64,000 nucleotides of DNA from Trypanosoma brucei gambiense DAL972 (lineage: Eukaryota > Euglenozoa > Kinetoplastea > Trypanosomatida > Trypanosomatidae): the NCBI RefSeq assembly GCF_000210295.1, contig NC_026740.1:434001-498000 (forward strand). The letters are read 5' to 3'. Under the pieces are notes generated by a model, which searched no databases, was not told the DNA's origin, and saw only the letters and a list, made by a program, of their open reading frames with translations. Made by a program: the position numbers and the translations under genes. Below are positions 1 to 9,618 of this stretch, in pieces (position 1 is the stretch's first letter; the number at the start of each line of letters is the position of its first letter).

Positions 1-625
1 TCTTCTCGTCACCACAGTTGTGTTGGGTTACAAATATATACACAGCACTCCTCTTTGTGGCTATAAGTCTCTTTAATATTTGAATGAAATCCTGCTTATC
101 GCTACTGCAATATTTCACACTCTGTGAGGGACACTGATATTTGCTTCTTTCGTCCATTTCATATTTTGATAGTTATGTAAATATCTTATGTGCAATCCAT
201 CTCCTTTCCAAAATAAATAAAAAGAAAGATAAAAGCATAAGCAATTATCGACATAAAAACTGGAATGAGTCTCTCGGTTACACGTCGCACGCTTCTAACA
301 TATAGACACGCTGCATGTAACCTATTTTTGTTGTTTCATGCATGTGTCAGTATGATAAAATGAAAATAGTCTCATGTTTCTCCTTGTGCTTTTGTATTGC
401 ATAAACTACTGGACTCGTCATCTCTTCCACCTATTCATCACACAGGAGTTATTCACTTGCTTTACATGTAGCATATAGTAAAAATACAAAATATCAAATT
501 ATTAAATTAATACTTCACTATAAGCAATAAAGCTTACTTGATTTTGTTTATTTCATTTATATCTGAGTTGAATTACATATGTTAATGAAATTATTCCACT
601 ACTCAAAGATACAAGCACTTTATTG

Positions 626-656
<31 letters not shown>

Positions 657-1607
657 ATGGTTTTGAGACACACCACATATCAGTTCTTCAACATTACATA
701 TGTGTAAATCCATATTTACAAAAGGTACAGCTTTTGAATATCTGCATAATTATTTGAAGTATTATTATCTAATGAAGTGAACAGTAGATGTCACTAAAAT
801 GCAAATAGTAATAATCCTCTGAAAGGCATAAATACTGTTTCACACAATACTCTAAAGTAATGCAGCGCTATGCCATGAATACTTCCACAGAAGATACAAC
901 AACTAATGTGCGATAGTTAGTCATAATGATGCCTTCCATGTGATGAACTCTGCAATACAAATCATACGTTGAACAGAAACTAAAACATTAAATACTAAAT
1001 ATAAATACATGGGGGAGTGATGTAAACTATAAGAGGGTTTATGTACGTCAAGAAAGTTTCATTAGAATACAATAATAGTTTTGAATTTTATTAGACAACT
1101 TAAAGCTTAACCACATGTGTGGAAACAACAATCACTTCACTATAGCATTTGTAGATTAGTGATTGTTACTGAAATAAATGAAAAAAAGCAAATGAAGTAA
1201 ATACGGCAAGCACTGCATCCCATATTCTGTATTCATCACTGTGTGCTGACGCGTTTGAGTAGCTTTGCCCATTGACAGAAAAAAAAATAATAAATAAATG
1301 AAATCTCTTCTTGCATCTTGTACAAGTGTATTTCAACAAAACAAAGACGTAAAAGAAATTTTATGCTTAATATATTTACTCATTTATTTGAAGGAAAGGT
1401 ACAATAGCCAAAAAATTATAAAGGTGCATGTGAGTTATACTTCATTGTCAGATAAAGTTAACTTCACAACCCTCCTGAAACACAAAAGGAAAATTAAAAG
1501 AATTGCAATGAAGAAACAGAAGGAATACAATATGTTTTTTCCAACCTCTAACATGTTATATGTAAAAGTGACGAAATGGTCTTCACAATAGGATGCTACT
1601 CATGACC
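1..1607. other. Spacer downstream of R1 (partial)
   Basis: This is the 3' flank of R1 and the right half of a spacer whose left part lies outside the window. Positions 1-173 hold the truncated 67-codon minus-strand ORF seen in other spacers. An (AT)n run at 626-641 adjoins a (GA)n run at 642-656, which reads as a CT-rich pyrimidine tract on the minus strand. A short A-tract lies near 1279-1290. A 97-codon plus-strand ORF at 1298-1591 is judged spurious. No RNA gene is seen. Confidence 0.8.
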
Positions 1608-3677
1608 TCATTTCCGTGTGAATGCTGGTGCATCTCGATATTTTCTCTCTTCATGATACGCTATTATAAGCTCTTTCTGTATCTTGTTATCAAATGTTAT
1701 TTGATACTGGTCAATACCATCCCAAAATACTTGTGTTTCCTCAGTTTGTTGCTCAGCATCAGCGGTGTTGTTGTTCACACATCGTTGCCGCGTCTTAATC
1801 ACACCACCATAAATAGCATTAACATATATCATCTCCCATGCCATGTTACGAGAAAAGGTATCCCAATCGGAAAAATACCTTGCAATGTTTGTCATAAATT
1901 CCTGTAACTCTGAAACACTTGCTTCTTTCCTGTAATTATCTGTTATTTGAATAAGCACAATAGTCTTTGAGGCAACTCCCAGTTGTGGAAAACCATCCCT
2001 CATATCCGCAACCCTTCTAGAGCAATCTTCCACAAAGAAAAAACCACCCACAAAAAGCTTACTCTCCTCCAATGACCTGTAGAGCACCTTGTATTTACAG
2101 TTTCCAATTGCATTCTGTCCAGCTTCTGGTAAGAACTTTTGTTCAACAAGTTGAAACTGTTGTGGGGTCATATCTTTCAGGATGCTACGCTTGTCTTCCG
2201 TCTCTCCGAGTCTTCGGAGGTAGTTCAAATGTTTTGTGACCACACAAAAGACTCTAGGAAAGAGAAGTGAAACCAAAGCCCTTGTTTTAAGCGAGTAGGC
2301 TCCGACCTTACCGTATTCCATCATGAATTCATGGGATGACATACTTTCCGCAACATCTGCAAACAGCGTACAGAGTATCATATTCCCAATGGCAACTGAT
2401 AGAGGTCTACAGTGGTATGATTCGAGGTTTCCATATCTGCTCCTCTCCCGTACAATCTTTATTAACGATTCTGTGAAATCATTACCTTTCCATTCAAAAT
2501 ATTTTCCCATCATCATATCATAGCCATCTCGTCTATTACAACTGAGACTGCTTAGATACCCTATTACTGCCGCCTCACGACAGCCAGCTCCATTTCTGAA
2601 AACATAACGAGGCAGCGGCCCCACAAAGTCAACACGTCTCTCCACCAACCTCCACTCATCCTCTAGTTCTTCCTTAACCTTCGCACGAGCATTTTCATCG
2701 AGAGTCGTATAGTTGGGAAATAGGGACAGTTTGTTCCAAGCCACAAACGCCTTAATGTCACGTACGTCATCGCAGTTTAAAATTATCCTTGTTTGTTCCA
2801 GGTTCTTCATCCAGTACTTGTAGCGAACTCCATCTGGGGGTGCGAGGACAGTCACACCCCAAACATTTCTTGGGATCTCATAAGGCAGACTCTCCTTAGG
2901 ACTATTAATATCAAAAATAATATGCCCTCTTTTTTTTAAACGCATTTCTTCAATAACATTAGTGACGTCTTCTCTCTCGTACAATACAACCCTCCCTTCC
3001 TCATTCCCCTTCTTGTTGTATATAAGGTAAGCTTTGGAACCCGTGAAATACACAACGACATCAAGCATTCCTTCATGGAAGTGAAGTAGGGAATGAAGTA
3101 AAAATGATCCAACTCCACATGATTTTCCAATACCAGATATACCAATGACAATGTGTGTTGGTGGTGTGCTCTCTGTCTTTTGCACCCACCATGCATTTAA
3201 TTTTCGTTGTATTATATACCACACACGCATCATTTCACGACGGATGTAGACATTATTGTCCAATATCCCAATTCTCTGATATAAACTAATTAGTCGACCT
3301 TGAAATCTATCTGATGGCCAACCCATCATTGATGTAAGGACAAAGATCTCCAGGCCAGTGGGTCTCTCCTCAAGTTCCGCATCAACTTCACAATGTTCAG
3401 GAGTTATATCCACTTCTTCTTCCGTCCATATGTGTTGTGGTCTTCCAAAGAATACCTTCATACCGAGTGGCTCTTGATTATAACCTGACATCACATAACT
3501 CCACTTCGCATAATACAGAGACTCATATAACTCCTCTTCACGAGATTTCCTTTTTCCAGTTACCGATGGATTCAGCATCTGTCGTCCACCTTGTTCCTGC
3601 ACTTCACCTTGTGCACGATTAAACCGTTCGTTAAACACATTCTGAGTATTTCTCATATTGCCGTTGTTTTGAATCAT
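1608..3677 (-). CDS. RHS: Retrotransposon hot spot (RHS) protein, copy R1, intact
   Basis: A 689-residue RHS-family protein. RHS proteins are Trypanosoma-specific and often nuclear; in T. brucei, family members have been linked to RNA polymerase II transcription and mRNA export. Residues 1-40 are Asn/Gln-rich, followed by a basic GKRKSR patch at 41-46 that could be a nuclear signal. Walker A is GISGIGKS at about 179-186, a Walker B-like HIIFD at about 252-256, and the family block VGPLPRYVF at about 352-360. The C-terminal RHS region includes FFFVE (~547), WEMIYV (~614) and FWDG (~651). The start ATG is supported by an in-frame TAA eight codons upstream. The N-terminal part looks shorter than in many T. 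brucei and T. cruzi members. Segment types (defined in the findings): A1, B1, L1, R1, D1, E1, F1. Unusual residues are FTGSKAY where most copies have FTDAKAY, and AWNKL for AWKKL. Confidence 0.93.
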   Translation of the reverse strand: MIQNNGNMRNTQNVFNERFNRAQGEVQEQGGRQMLNPSVTGKRKSREEELYESLYYAKWSYVMSGYNQEPLGMKVFFGRPQHIWTEEEVDITPEHCEVDAELEERPTGLEIFVLTSMMGWPSDRFQGRLISLYQRIGILDNNVYIRREMMRVWYIIQRKLNAWWVQKTESTPPTHIVIGISGIGKSCGVGSFLLHSLLHFHEGMLDVVVYFTGSKAYLIYNKKGNEEGRVVLYEREDVTNVIEEMRLKKRGHIIFDINSPKESLPYEIPRNVWGVTVLAPPDGVRYKYWMKNLEQTRIILNCDDVRDIKAFVAWNKLSLFPNYTTLDENARAKVKEELEDEWRLVERRVDFVGPLPRYVFRNGAGCREAAVIGYLSSLSCNRRDGYDMMMGKYFEWKGNDFTESLIKIVRERSRYGNLESYHCRPLSVAIGNMILCTLFADVAESMSSHEFMMEYGKVGAYSLKTRALVSLLFPRVFCVVTKHLNYLRRLGETEDKRSILKDMTPQQFQLVEQKFLPEAGQNAIGNCKYKVLYRSLEESKLFVGGFFFVEDCSRRVADMRDGFPQLGVASKTIVLIQITDNYRKEASVSELQEFMTNIARYFSDWDTFSRNMAWEMIYVNAIYGGVIKTRQRCVNNNTADAEQQTEETQVFWDGIDQYQITFDNKIQKELIIAYHEERKYRDAPAFTRK

Positions 3678-3724
3678 TCCTATCTCAAAATAATAACTTT
3701 AAATAGGTAATATTGCGTTACTTT

Positions 3725-3798
3725 CTGAACATATATGTGTGTGTGTTTGTGTGTGTGTGTATGTTAAATCAAATAGTAAAATGAATGGAATGATGTGT
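3725..3798 (-). promoter_or_regulatory. Candidate trans-splice acceptor region of R1
   Basis: Read on the minus strand, a T/C-rich stretch (about 3798-3766) is followed by an AG-free CA-rich repeat and then by the first AG at 3725-3726, about 48 bases before the ATG. Trypanosome mRNAs receive the spliced leader at the first usable AG after a pyrimidine tract, so this is a reasonable acceptor. The same arrangement precedes every RHS copy with a complete 5' flank. The CA repeat itself is not a pyrimidine tract, so strength is uncertain. Spliced-leader reads would settle it. Confidence 0.4.
3736..3763. repeat. (TG)n microsatellite upstream of R1
   Basis: A TG-rich run with one TTTG interruption. 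The equivalent runs upstream of the other genes are at 11735-11766, 17339-17370, 22940-22971, 28529-28560, 30400-30443, 36009-36020, 41599-41610, 47179-47190, 52767-52779, 58353-58394 and 63577-63614. Four consecutive units (R8-R11) carry only about 12-13 bases, whereas the others have about 28-44. Confidence 0.95.
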
Positions 3799-4683
3799 AC
3801 ACACTATCAAGCAACATATATATACAGTTCATGAATATCATAAACTAACAGAACAAATTATAACCCCTCCTTACAGTTAAACCCGTTAACAACCCCTTGC
3901 ATATATTGAATAGTGATGTTCAATCAATTAAATATTCTGTATGAAAGCATGAGTAATAAGATTTTTAGATATGAGAGATAACAAACACGAAATCCTAAGT
4001 GAAGAATACTACTATTTCATATAATATAATATGTATGCATATAGTATAATATGTCATACTTTTTAAAATAATAAACAATAGTATTAATAATGAGATAAAC
4101 AGAATTTACAATAATAGATTATACATTGCACACGTAATAATGAGGACAACGTATGTCACAAAGGTTCTTAATTATAACATCGAAAGAACATTAACTCAAA
4201 GCATCAGCATATATTGCACATACAAACTGTTATTCATTATAACATCTTGGCTCCATTTCACAGCATAGACGACAATGTTTGAGTGTAAACCGTAACATAC
4301 AAAACCCAACACAAATATCTTCTGTACTGTCAAATATTGGGATGGTATCTCATCTCATTATTAAACACTTTCAACATTATCTTGTTGTCTCCTTGTTTGG
4401 GAACTCTCATCTGTGACACTAAGGAATATGTGAAGATACTAAGATCATTTATTTTTTAATTTCCTAGTTGCATTTGCAATTGTTCACATATTCTTTCAGT
4501 ACACGCAAAAAAATTGAAAGTTTAAGGAAAATTGAATTATGAGAATAAGGAAACAAAGGATAAATTTTCTGTGAACAATAAAATATTATATAATATCTCA
4601 AATCTTCTGCAGTGATTCACCACATGTGGAAAATATATGCAATAGTTACATAACACTGACAACACTGAATAAAGGAATATATT

Positions 4684-4710
4684 CAATATACTCAATATAG
4701 TCAATATATT
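4684..4710. repeat. 9-base tandem repeat in spacer
   Basis: Three tandem copies of a 9-base motif: CAATATACT, CAATATAGT and CAATATATT. The same block occurs in every spacer that covers this point, with AGT/ACT variants. The spacer upstream of R11 has only two copies (53698-53715), which is a clean one-unit contraction. Confidence 0.85.
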
Positions 4711-5334
4711 TAATGCAAATATTACATGGAATATAAGAAGTGTAAGGAATCAAAGGAATATAAAAAATAAAATGTAATGGAGAATGATGGAAACTTAAGA
4801 TACATCTATGTGAGCATAGCGTTGTGTGAGTAGAAATCATGTGCATATTTTATCTTAATTTTTCCCTATATTGTACTCACTCACTCGTAAAATTTAATCA
4901 TGGAAATAAAGTTTAGGGAATAGTAAAGTTGTTCTTCCACTCGCATCAAGACACAAATACATGCTTTCTGTCATTGGAAATCATGTGTCTTTATTAAATT
5001 GTAGTATCCAATAATGAAAAAGAAGTACTCTATTACTATATCACTCATCATTTCCTACATCCCTAAATATATCGCATATTGTCACTATACATATTCTTTT
5101 TCTTTTTCATATACCATACAACAATCATATATTATTTACTTCCTTTCTTTAAACTGATGTTGTAATGTTCCTTTTGGAAGATACAAATAAATAATTGAAC
5201 AAATATTAACACAAGAGTAATAATAGAAGAAAAGAATTACCTTAAGGAAACTACATGGAACTTCCATTATATAAGATACTACACTTCATATAAGGGGTAA
5301 AAACGTAACAGTGGTTGTATCTTTTATTTTGTCC

Positions 5335-5510
5335 TCAGTGTATCGGCAATCCTTCAGTAGACACTGCTTTGCAACTGATTTCTTTTATGGATTAAGTTAG
5401 TCAGCAGTGTTGAGACAGGTTCCCCCGCATGAGGAGTGAAGGGACAAAACAATATTCCTACCTTCTAACCTATTGAACAAGAATGTCTCAAACAATATCA
5501 TTTGTCCCTA
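5335..5510. other. Island with clustered inverted repeats in spacer
   Basis: This part of the spacer is visibly less AT-rich. It holds three perfect inverted-repeat pairs: ACACTGCT at 5361-5368 with AGCAGTGT at 5403-5410; TGAGACA at 5411-5417 with TGTCTCA at 5484-5490; and AGGGACAAA at 5440-5448 with TTTGTCCCT at 5501-5509. The second and third pairs interleave, so as RNA they could form a pseudoknot-like fold. The first arm recurs in other spacers at about 7763, 13361, 18968, 24568 and 32038. It may be a structured RNA element or a relic. No known RNA family is recognised. Confidence 0.35.
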
Positions 5511-5553
5511 TTTATTTCTGCAGATGCAAATGCTATTGATGGGTGAGATACAT

Positions 5554-5757
5554 CTAAACAGCAACGGATATAACTATACTCATACAGTGTTTCTTTGATT
5601 TCTTCTCGTCATCACAGTTCTGTTGGGTTACAAATATATACACAGCACTCCACTTTGTGGCTATAAGTCTCTTTAATATTTGAATGAAATCCTGCCTATC
5701 GCTACTGCAATATTTCACACTCTGTGAGGGACACTGATATTTGCTTCTTTCGTCCAT
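5554..5757 (-). other. 67-codon spacer ORF, probably non-coding or relic
   Basis: A minus-strand ORF starting MDERSKYQ and containing VYIFVTQ. It is open at 5554-5757, 7956-8159, 19160-19363, 24761-24964, 32231-32434, 37809-38012, 43398-43601, 54558-54761 and 60182-60385. It is broken by a TGA at the Cys-Ser-Ser position in the spacer near 13708 and by another TGA near 49095. The few differences among open copies are amino-acid changing (R/K, Q/H, D/G). That argues against selection on the peptide. It could be a decayed end of an older gene, but I do not recognise the family. Confidence 0.25.
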
Positions 5758-6217
5758 TTCATATTTTGATAGTTATGTAAATATCTTATGTGCAATCCAT
5801 CTCCTTTCCAAAATAAATAAAAAGAAAGATAAAAGCATAAGCAATTATCGACATAAAAACTGGAATGAGTCTCTCGGTTACACGTCGCACGCTTCTAACA
5901 TATAGACATGCTGCATGTAACCTATTTTTGTTGTTTCATTCATGTGTCAGTATGATAAAATGAAAATAGTCTCATGTTTCTCCTTGTGCTTTTGTATTGC
6001 ATAAACTACTGGACTCGTCATCTCTTCCACCTATTCATCACACAGGAGTTGTTCACTTGCTTTACATATAGCATATAGTAAAAATACAAAATATCAAATT
6101 ATTAAATTAATACTTCACTATAAGCAATAAAGCTTACTTGATTTTGTTTATTTCATTTATAGCTGAGTTGAATTACATATGTTAATGAAATTATTCCACT
6201 ACTCAAAGATACAAGCA

Positions 6218-6225
6218 CTTTATTG

Positions 6226-6272
<47 letters not shown>
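6218..6272 (-). promoter_or_regulatory. CT-rich pyrimidine tract in mid-spacer, candidate splice signal
   Basis: On the minus strand the (GA)n/(AT)n microsatellite reads as a long (CT)n run followed by an AG-free (TA)n run, with the first AG in AATAAAG about 6218-6220. This resembles a trans-splicing signal and lies about 1 kb past the R2 stop, upstream of the inverted-repeat island in the direction of transcription. Equivalent tracts start at about 626, 8625, 14226, 19832, 25433, 32903, 38481, 44070, 49651, 55231 and 60853. Whether it is used is unknown. Confidence 0.3.
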
Positions 6273-6275
<3 letters not shown>

Positions 6276-7211
6276 GTTTTGAGACACACCACATATCAGT
6301 TCTTCAACATTACATATGTGTAAATCCATATTTACAAAAGGTACAGCTTTTGAATATCTGCATAATTATTTGAAGTATTATTATCTAATGAAATGAACAG
6401 TAGATGTCACTGAAATGCAAATAGTAATAATCCTCTGAAAGGCATAAATACTGTTTCACACAATACTCTAAAGTAATGCAGCGCTATGCCATGAATACTT
6501 CCACAGAAGATACAACAACTAATGTGCGATAGTTAGTCATAATGATGCCTTCCATGTGATGAACTCTGCAATACAAATCATACGTTGAACAGAAACTAAA
6601 ACATTAAATACTAAATATAAATACATGGGGAAGTGATGTAAACTATAAGAGGGTTTATGTACGTCAAGAAAGTTTCATTAGAATACAATAATAGTTTTGA
6701 ATTTTATTAAACAACTTAAAGCTTAACCACATGTGTGGAAACAACAATCACTTCACTATAGCATTTGTAGATTAGTGATTGTTACTGAAATAAATGAAAA
6801 AAAACAAATGAAGTAAATATGGCAAGCACTGCATCCCATATTCTGTATTCATCACTGTGTGCTGACGCGTTTGAGTAGCTTTGCCCATTGACAGAAAAAA
6901 AAATAATAAATAAATGAAATCTCTTCTTGCATCTTGTACAAGTGTATTTCAACAAAACAAAGACGTAAAAGAAATTTTATGCTTAATATATTTACTCATT
7001 TATTTGAAGGAAAGGTACAATAGCCAAAAAACTATAAAGGTGCATGTGAGTTATACTTCATTGTCAGATAAAGTTAACTTCACAACCCTCCTGAAACACA
7101 AAAGGAAAATTAAAAGAATTACAATGAAGAAACAGAAGAAATACAATATGTTTTTTCCAACCTCTAACATGTTATATGTAAAAGTGACGAAATGGTCTTC
7201 ACAATAGGATG

Positions 7212-7480
7212 CTACTCATGACCTCGTTTCCGTGTGAATGCTGGTGCATCTCGATATTTTCTCTCTTCATGATACGCTATTATAAGCTCTTTCTGTATCT
7301 TGTTATCAAATGTTATTTGATACTGGTCAATACCATCCCAAAATACTTGTGTTTCCTCAGTTTGTTGCTCAGCATCAGCGGTGTTGTTGTTCACACATCG
7401 TTGCCGCGTCTTAATCACACCACCATAAATAGCATTAACATATATCATCTCCCATGCCATGTTACAAGAAAAGGTATCCC
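7212..7480 (-). CDS. RHS: RHS protein, copy R2, 3' end only (gap-truncated)
   Basis: Only about the last 88 codons remain before the 100-N gap at 7481-7580. They match the conserved RHS C-terminus with WEMIYV and FWDG. The stop differs from R1: the TGA after TRK is CGA here, so the protein ends four residues later (RGHE). One Arg-to-Cys change precedes NMAWEM close to the gap and could be a low-quality base call. Sequence resumes after the gap in the middle of a spacer, so most of this gene and its 5' flank are missing from the assembly rather than shown to be absent from the genome. Confidence 0.85.
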
Positions 7481-7580
7481 NNNNNNNNNNNNNNNNNNNN
7501 NNNNNNNNNNNNNNNNNNNNNNNNNNNNNNNNNNNNNNNNNNNNNNNNNNNNNNNNNNNNNNNNNNNNNNNNNNNNNNNN
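7481..7580. other. Assembly gap (100 N)
   Basis: Exactly 100 N, the usual length for a gap of unknown size. The left flank is inside the R2 coding region and the right flank matches reference spacer position about 5176. In a full unit these two points are about 3.2 kb apart, so roughly that much is missing. Confidence 0.98.
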
Positions 7581-8624
7581 GGGAAGATACAAATAAATAA
7601 TGGTACAAATATTAACACAAGAGTAATAATAGAAAAGAATTACCTTAAGGAAACTACATGGAACTTCCATTATATAAGATACTACACTTCATATAAGGGG
7701 GAAATACGTAACAGTGGTTGTATCTTTTATTTGTCCTCAGCGTATCGGCAATCCTTCAGTAGACACTGCTTTGCAACTGATTTCTTTTATGGATTAAGTT
7801 AGTCAGCAGTGTTGAGACAGGTTCCCCCGCATGAGGAGTGAAGGGACAAAACAATATTCCTACCTTCTAACCTATTGAACAAGAATGTCTCAAACAATAT
7901 CATTTGTCCCTATTTATTTCTGCAGATGCAAATGCTATTGATGGGTGAGATACATCTAAACAGCAACGGATATAACTATACTCATACAGTGTTTCTTTGA
8001 TTTCTTCTCGTCACCACAGTTGTGTTGGGTTACAAATATATACACAGCACTCCACTTTGTGGCTATAAGTCTCTTTAATATTTGAATGAAATCCTGCTTA
8101 TCGCTACTGCAATATTTCACACTCTGTGAGGGACACTGATATTTGCTTCTTTCGTCCATTTCATATTTTGATAGTTATGTAAATATCTTATGTGCAATCC
8201 ATCTCCTTTCCAAAATAAATAAGAAAGATAAAAGCATAAGCAATTATCGACATAAAAACTGGAATGAGTCTCTCGGTTACACGTCGCACGCTTCTAACAT
8301 ATAGACACGCTGCATGTAACCTATTTTTGTTGTTTCATGCATGTGTCAGTATGATAAAATGAAAATAGTCTCATGTTTCTCCTTGTGCTTTTGTATTGCA
8401 TAAACTACTGGACTCGTCATCTCTTCCACCTATTCATCACACAGGAGTTATTCACTTGCTTTACATGTAGCATATAGTAAAAATACAAAATATCAAATTA
8501 TTAGATTAATACTTCACTATAAGCAATAAAGCTTACTTGATTTTGTTTATTTCATTTATAGCTGAGTTGAATTACATATGTTAATGAAATTATTCCACTA
8601 CTCAAAGATACAAGCACTTTATTG

Positions 8625-8667
<43 letters not shown>

Positions 8668-9618
8668 ATGGTTTTGAGACACACCACATATCAGTTCTTC
8701 AACATTACATATGTGTAAATCCATATTTACAAAAGGTAAAGCTTTTGAATATCTGCATAATTATTTGAAGTATTATTATCTAATGAAATGAACAGTAGAT
8801 GTCACTGAAATGCAAATAGTAATAATCCTCTGAAATGCATAAATACTGTTTCACACAATACTCTAAAGTAATGCAGCGCTATGCCATGAATACTTCCACA
8901 GAAGATACAACAACTAATGTGCGATAGTTAGTCATAATGATGCCTTCCATGTGATGAACTCTGCAATACAAATCATACGTTGAACAGAAACTAAAACATT
9001 AAATACTAAATATAAATACATGGGGAAGTGATGTAAAATATAAGAGGGTTTATGTACGTCAAGAAAGTTTCATTAGAATACAATAATAGTTTTGAATTTT
9101 ATTAAACAACTTAAAGCTTAACCACATGTGTGGAAACAACAATCACTTCACTATAGCATTTGTAGATTAGTGATTGTTACTGAAATAAATGAAAAAAAAC
9201 AAATGAAGTAAATACGGCAAGCACTGCATCCCATATTCTGTATTCATCACTGTGTGCTGACGCGCTTGAGTAGCTTTGCCCATTGACAGAAAAAAAAATA
9301 ATAAATAAATGAAATCTCTTCTTGCATCTTGCACAAGTGTATTTCAACAGAACAAAGACGTAAAAGAAATTTTATGCTTAATATATTTACTCATTTATTT
9401 GAAGGAAAGGTACAATAACCAAAAAACTATAAAGGTGCATGTGAGTTATACTTCATTGTCAGATAAAGTTAACTTCACAACCCTCCTGAAACACAAAAGG
9501 AAAATTAAAAGAATTGCAATGAAGAAACAGAAGAAATACAATATGTTTTTTCCAACCTCTAACATGTTATATGTAAAAGTGACGAAATGGTCTTCACAAT
9601 AGGATGCTACTCATGACC
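7581..9618. other. Spacer upstream of R2 and downstream of R3 (partial)
   Basis: The right-hand 2 kb of a spacer, beginning just after the gap. It contains the inverted-repeat island (about 7740-7910), the 67-codon minus-strand ORF (7956-8159), an (AT)n run (about 8625-8642) and a (GA)n run (about 8643-8668). A GCGCTTG variant near 9262 and an ACC variant near 9418 are shared with the spacer ending at 50649. No gene is seen. Confidence 0.8.

Larger units (their letters stand above)
3678..7211. other. Complete spacer between R1 and R2
   Basis: This is the reference spacer, 3.5 kb and AT-rich. From the R1 start side it holds: a (TG)n tract at 3736-3763; three tandem copies of a 9-base motif (CAATATACT-like) at 4684-4710; a less AT-rich island with inverted repeats at about 5335-5510; a 67-codon minus-strand ORF at 5554-5757; an (AT)n run at about 6226-6243 and the longest (GA)n run of the window at about 6244-6272; and an A-tract near 6894-6903. 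A perfect palindrome CCACATGTGG sits at 4620-4629. No protein gene is convincing. Confidence 0.8.

Noticed and set aside
1298..1591. 97-codon plus-strand ORF (MKSLLASC...) repeated next to every RHS 3' end
   Set aside because: It is antisense to the RHS 3' flank. Its differences between copies are mostly amino-acid changing (S/N/G, I/T, K/E, F/L), and one copy (61528-61740) is frameshifted. Conservation is explained by recent duplication.
1593..1907. 104-codon plus-strand ORF (MLLMTSF...) present in nearly all units
   Set aside because: It is the reverse strand of the strongly conserved RHS C-terminal coding region, hence a shadow ORF.
2936..3196. 86-codon minus-strand ORF in a second frame within each RHS gene
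   Set aside because: It overlaps the Walker A region in another frame and follows the variation of the RHS frame; no independent signal.
4684..4710. Possible CRISPR-like or regulatory repeat array
   Set aside because: Only two or three contiguous 9-base units with no spacers; a simple minisatellite.
4646..4846. 66-codon minus-strand ORF with YID/YIE repeats
   Set aside because: The peptide repeat is only the translation of the 9-base tandem repeat; the copy at 53660-53851 differs by one repeat unit.
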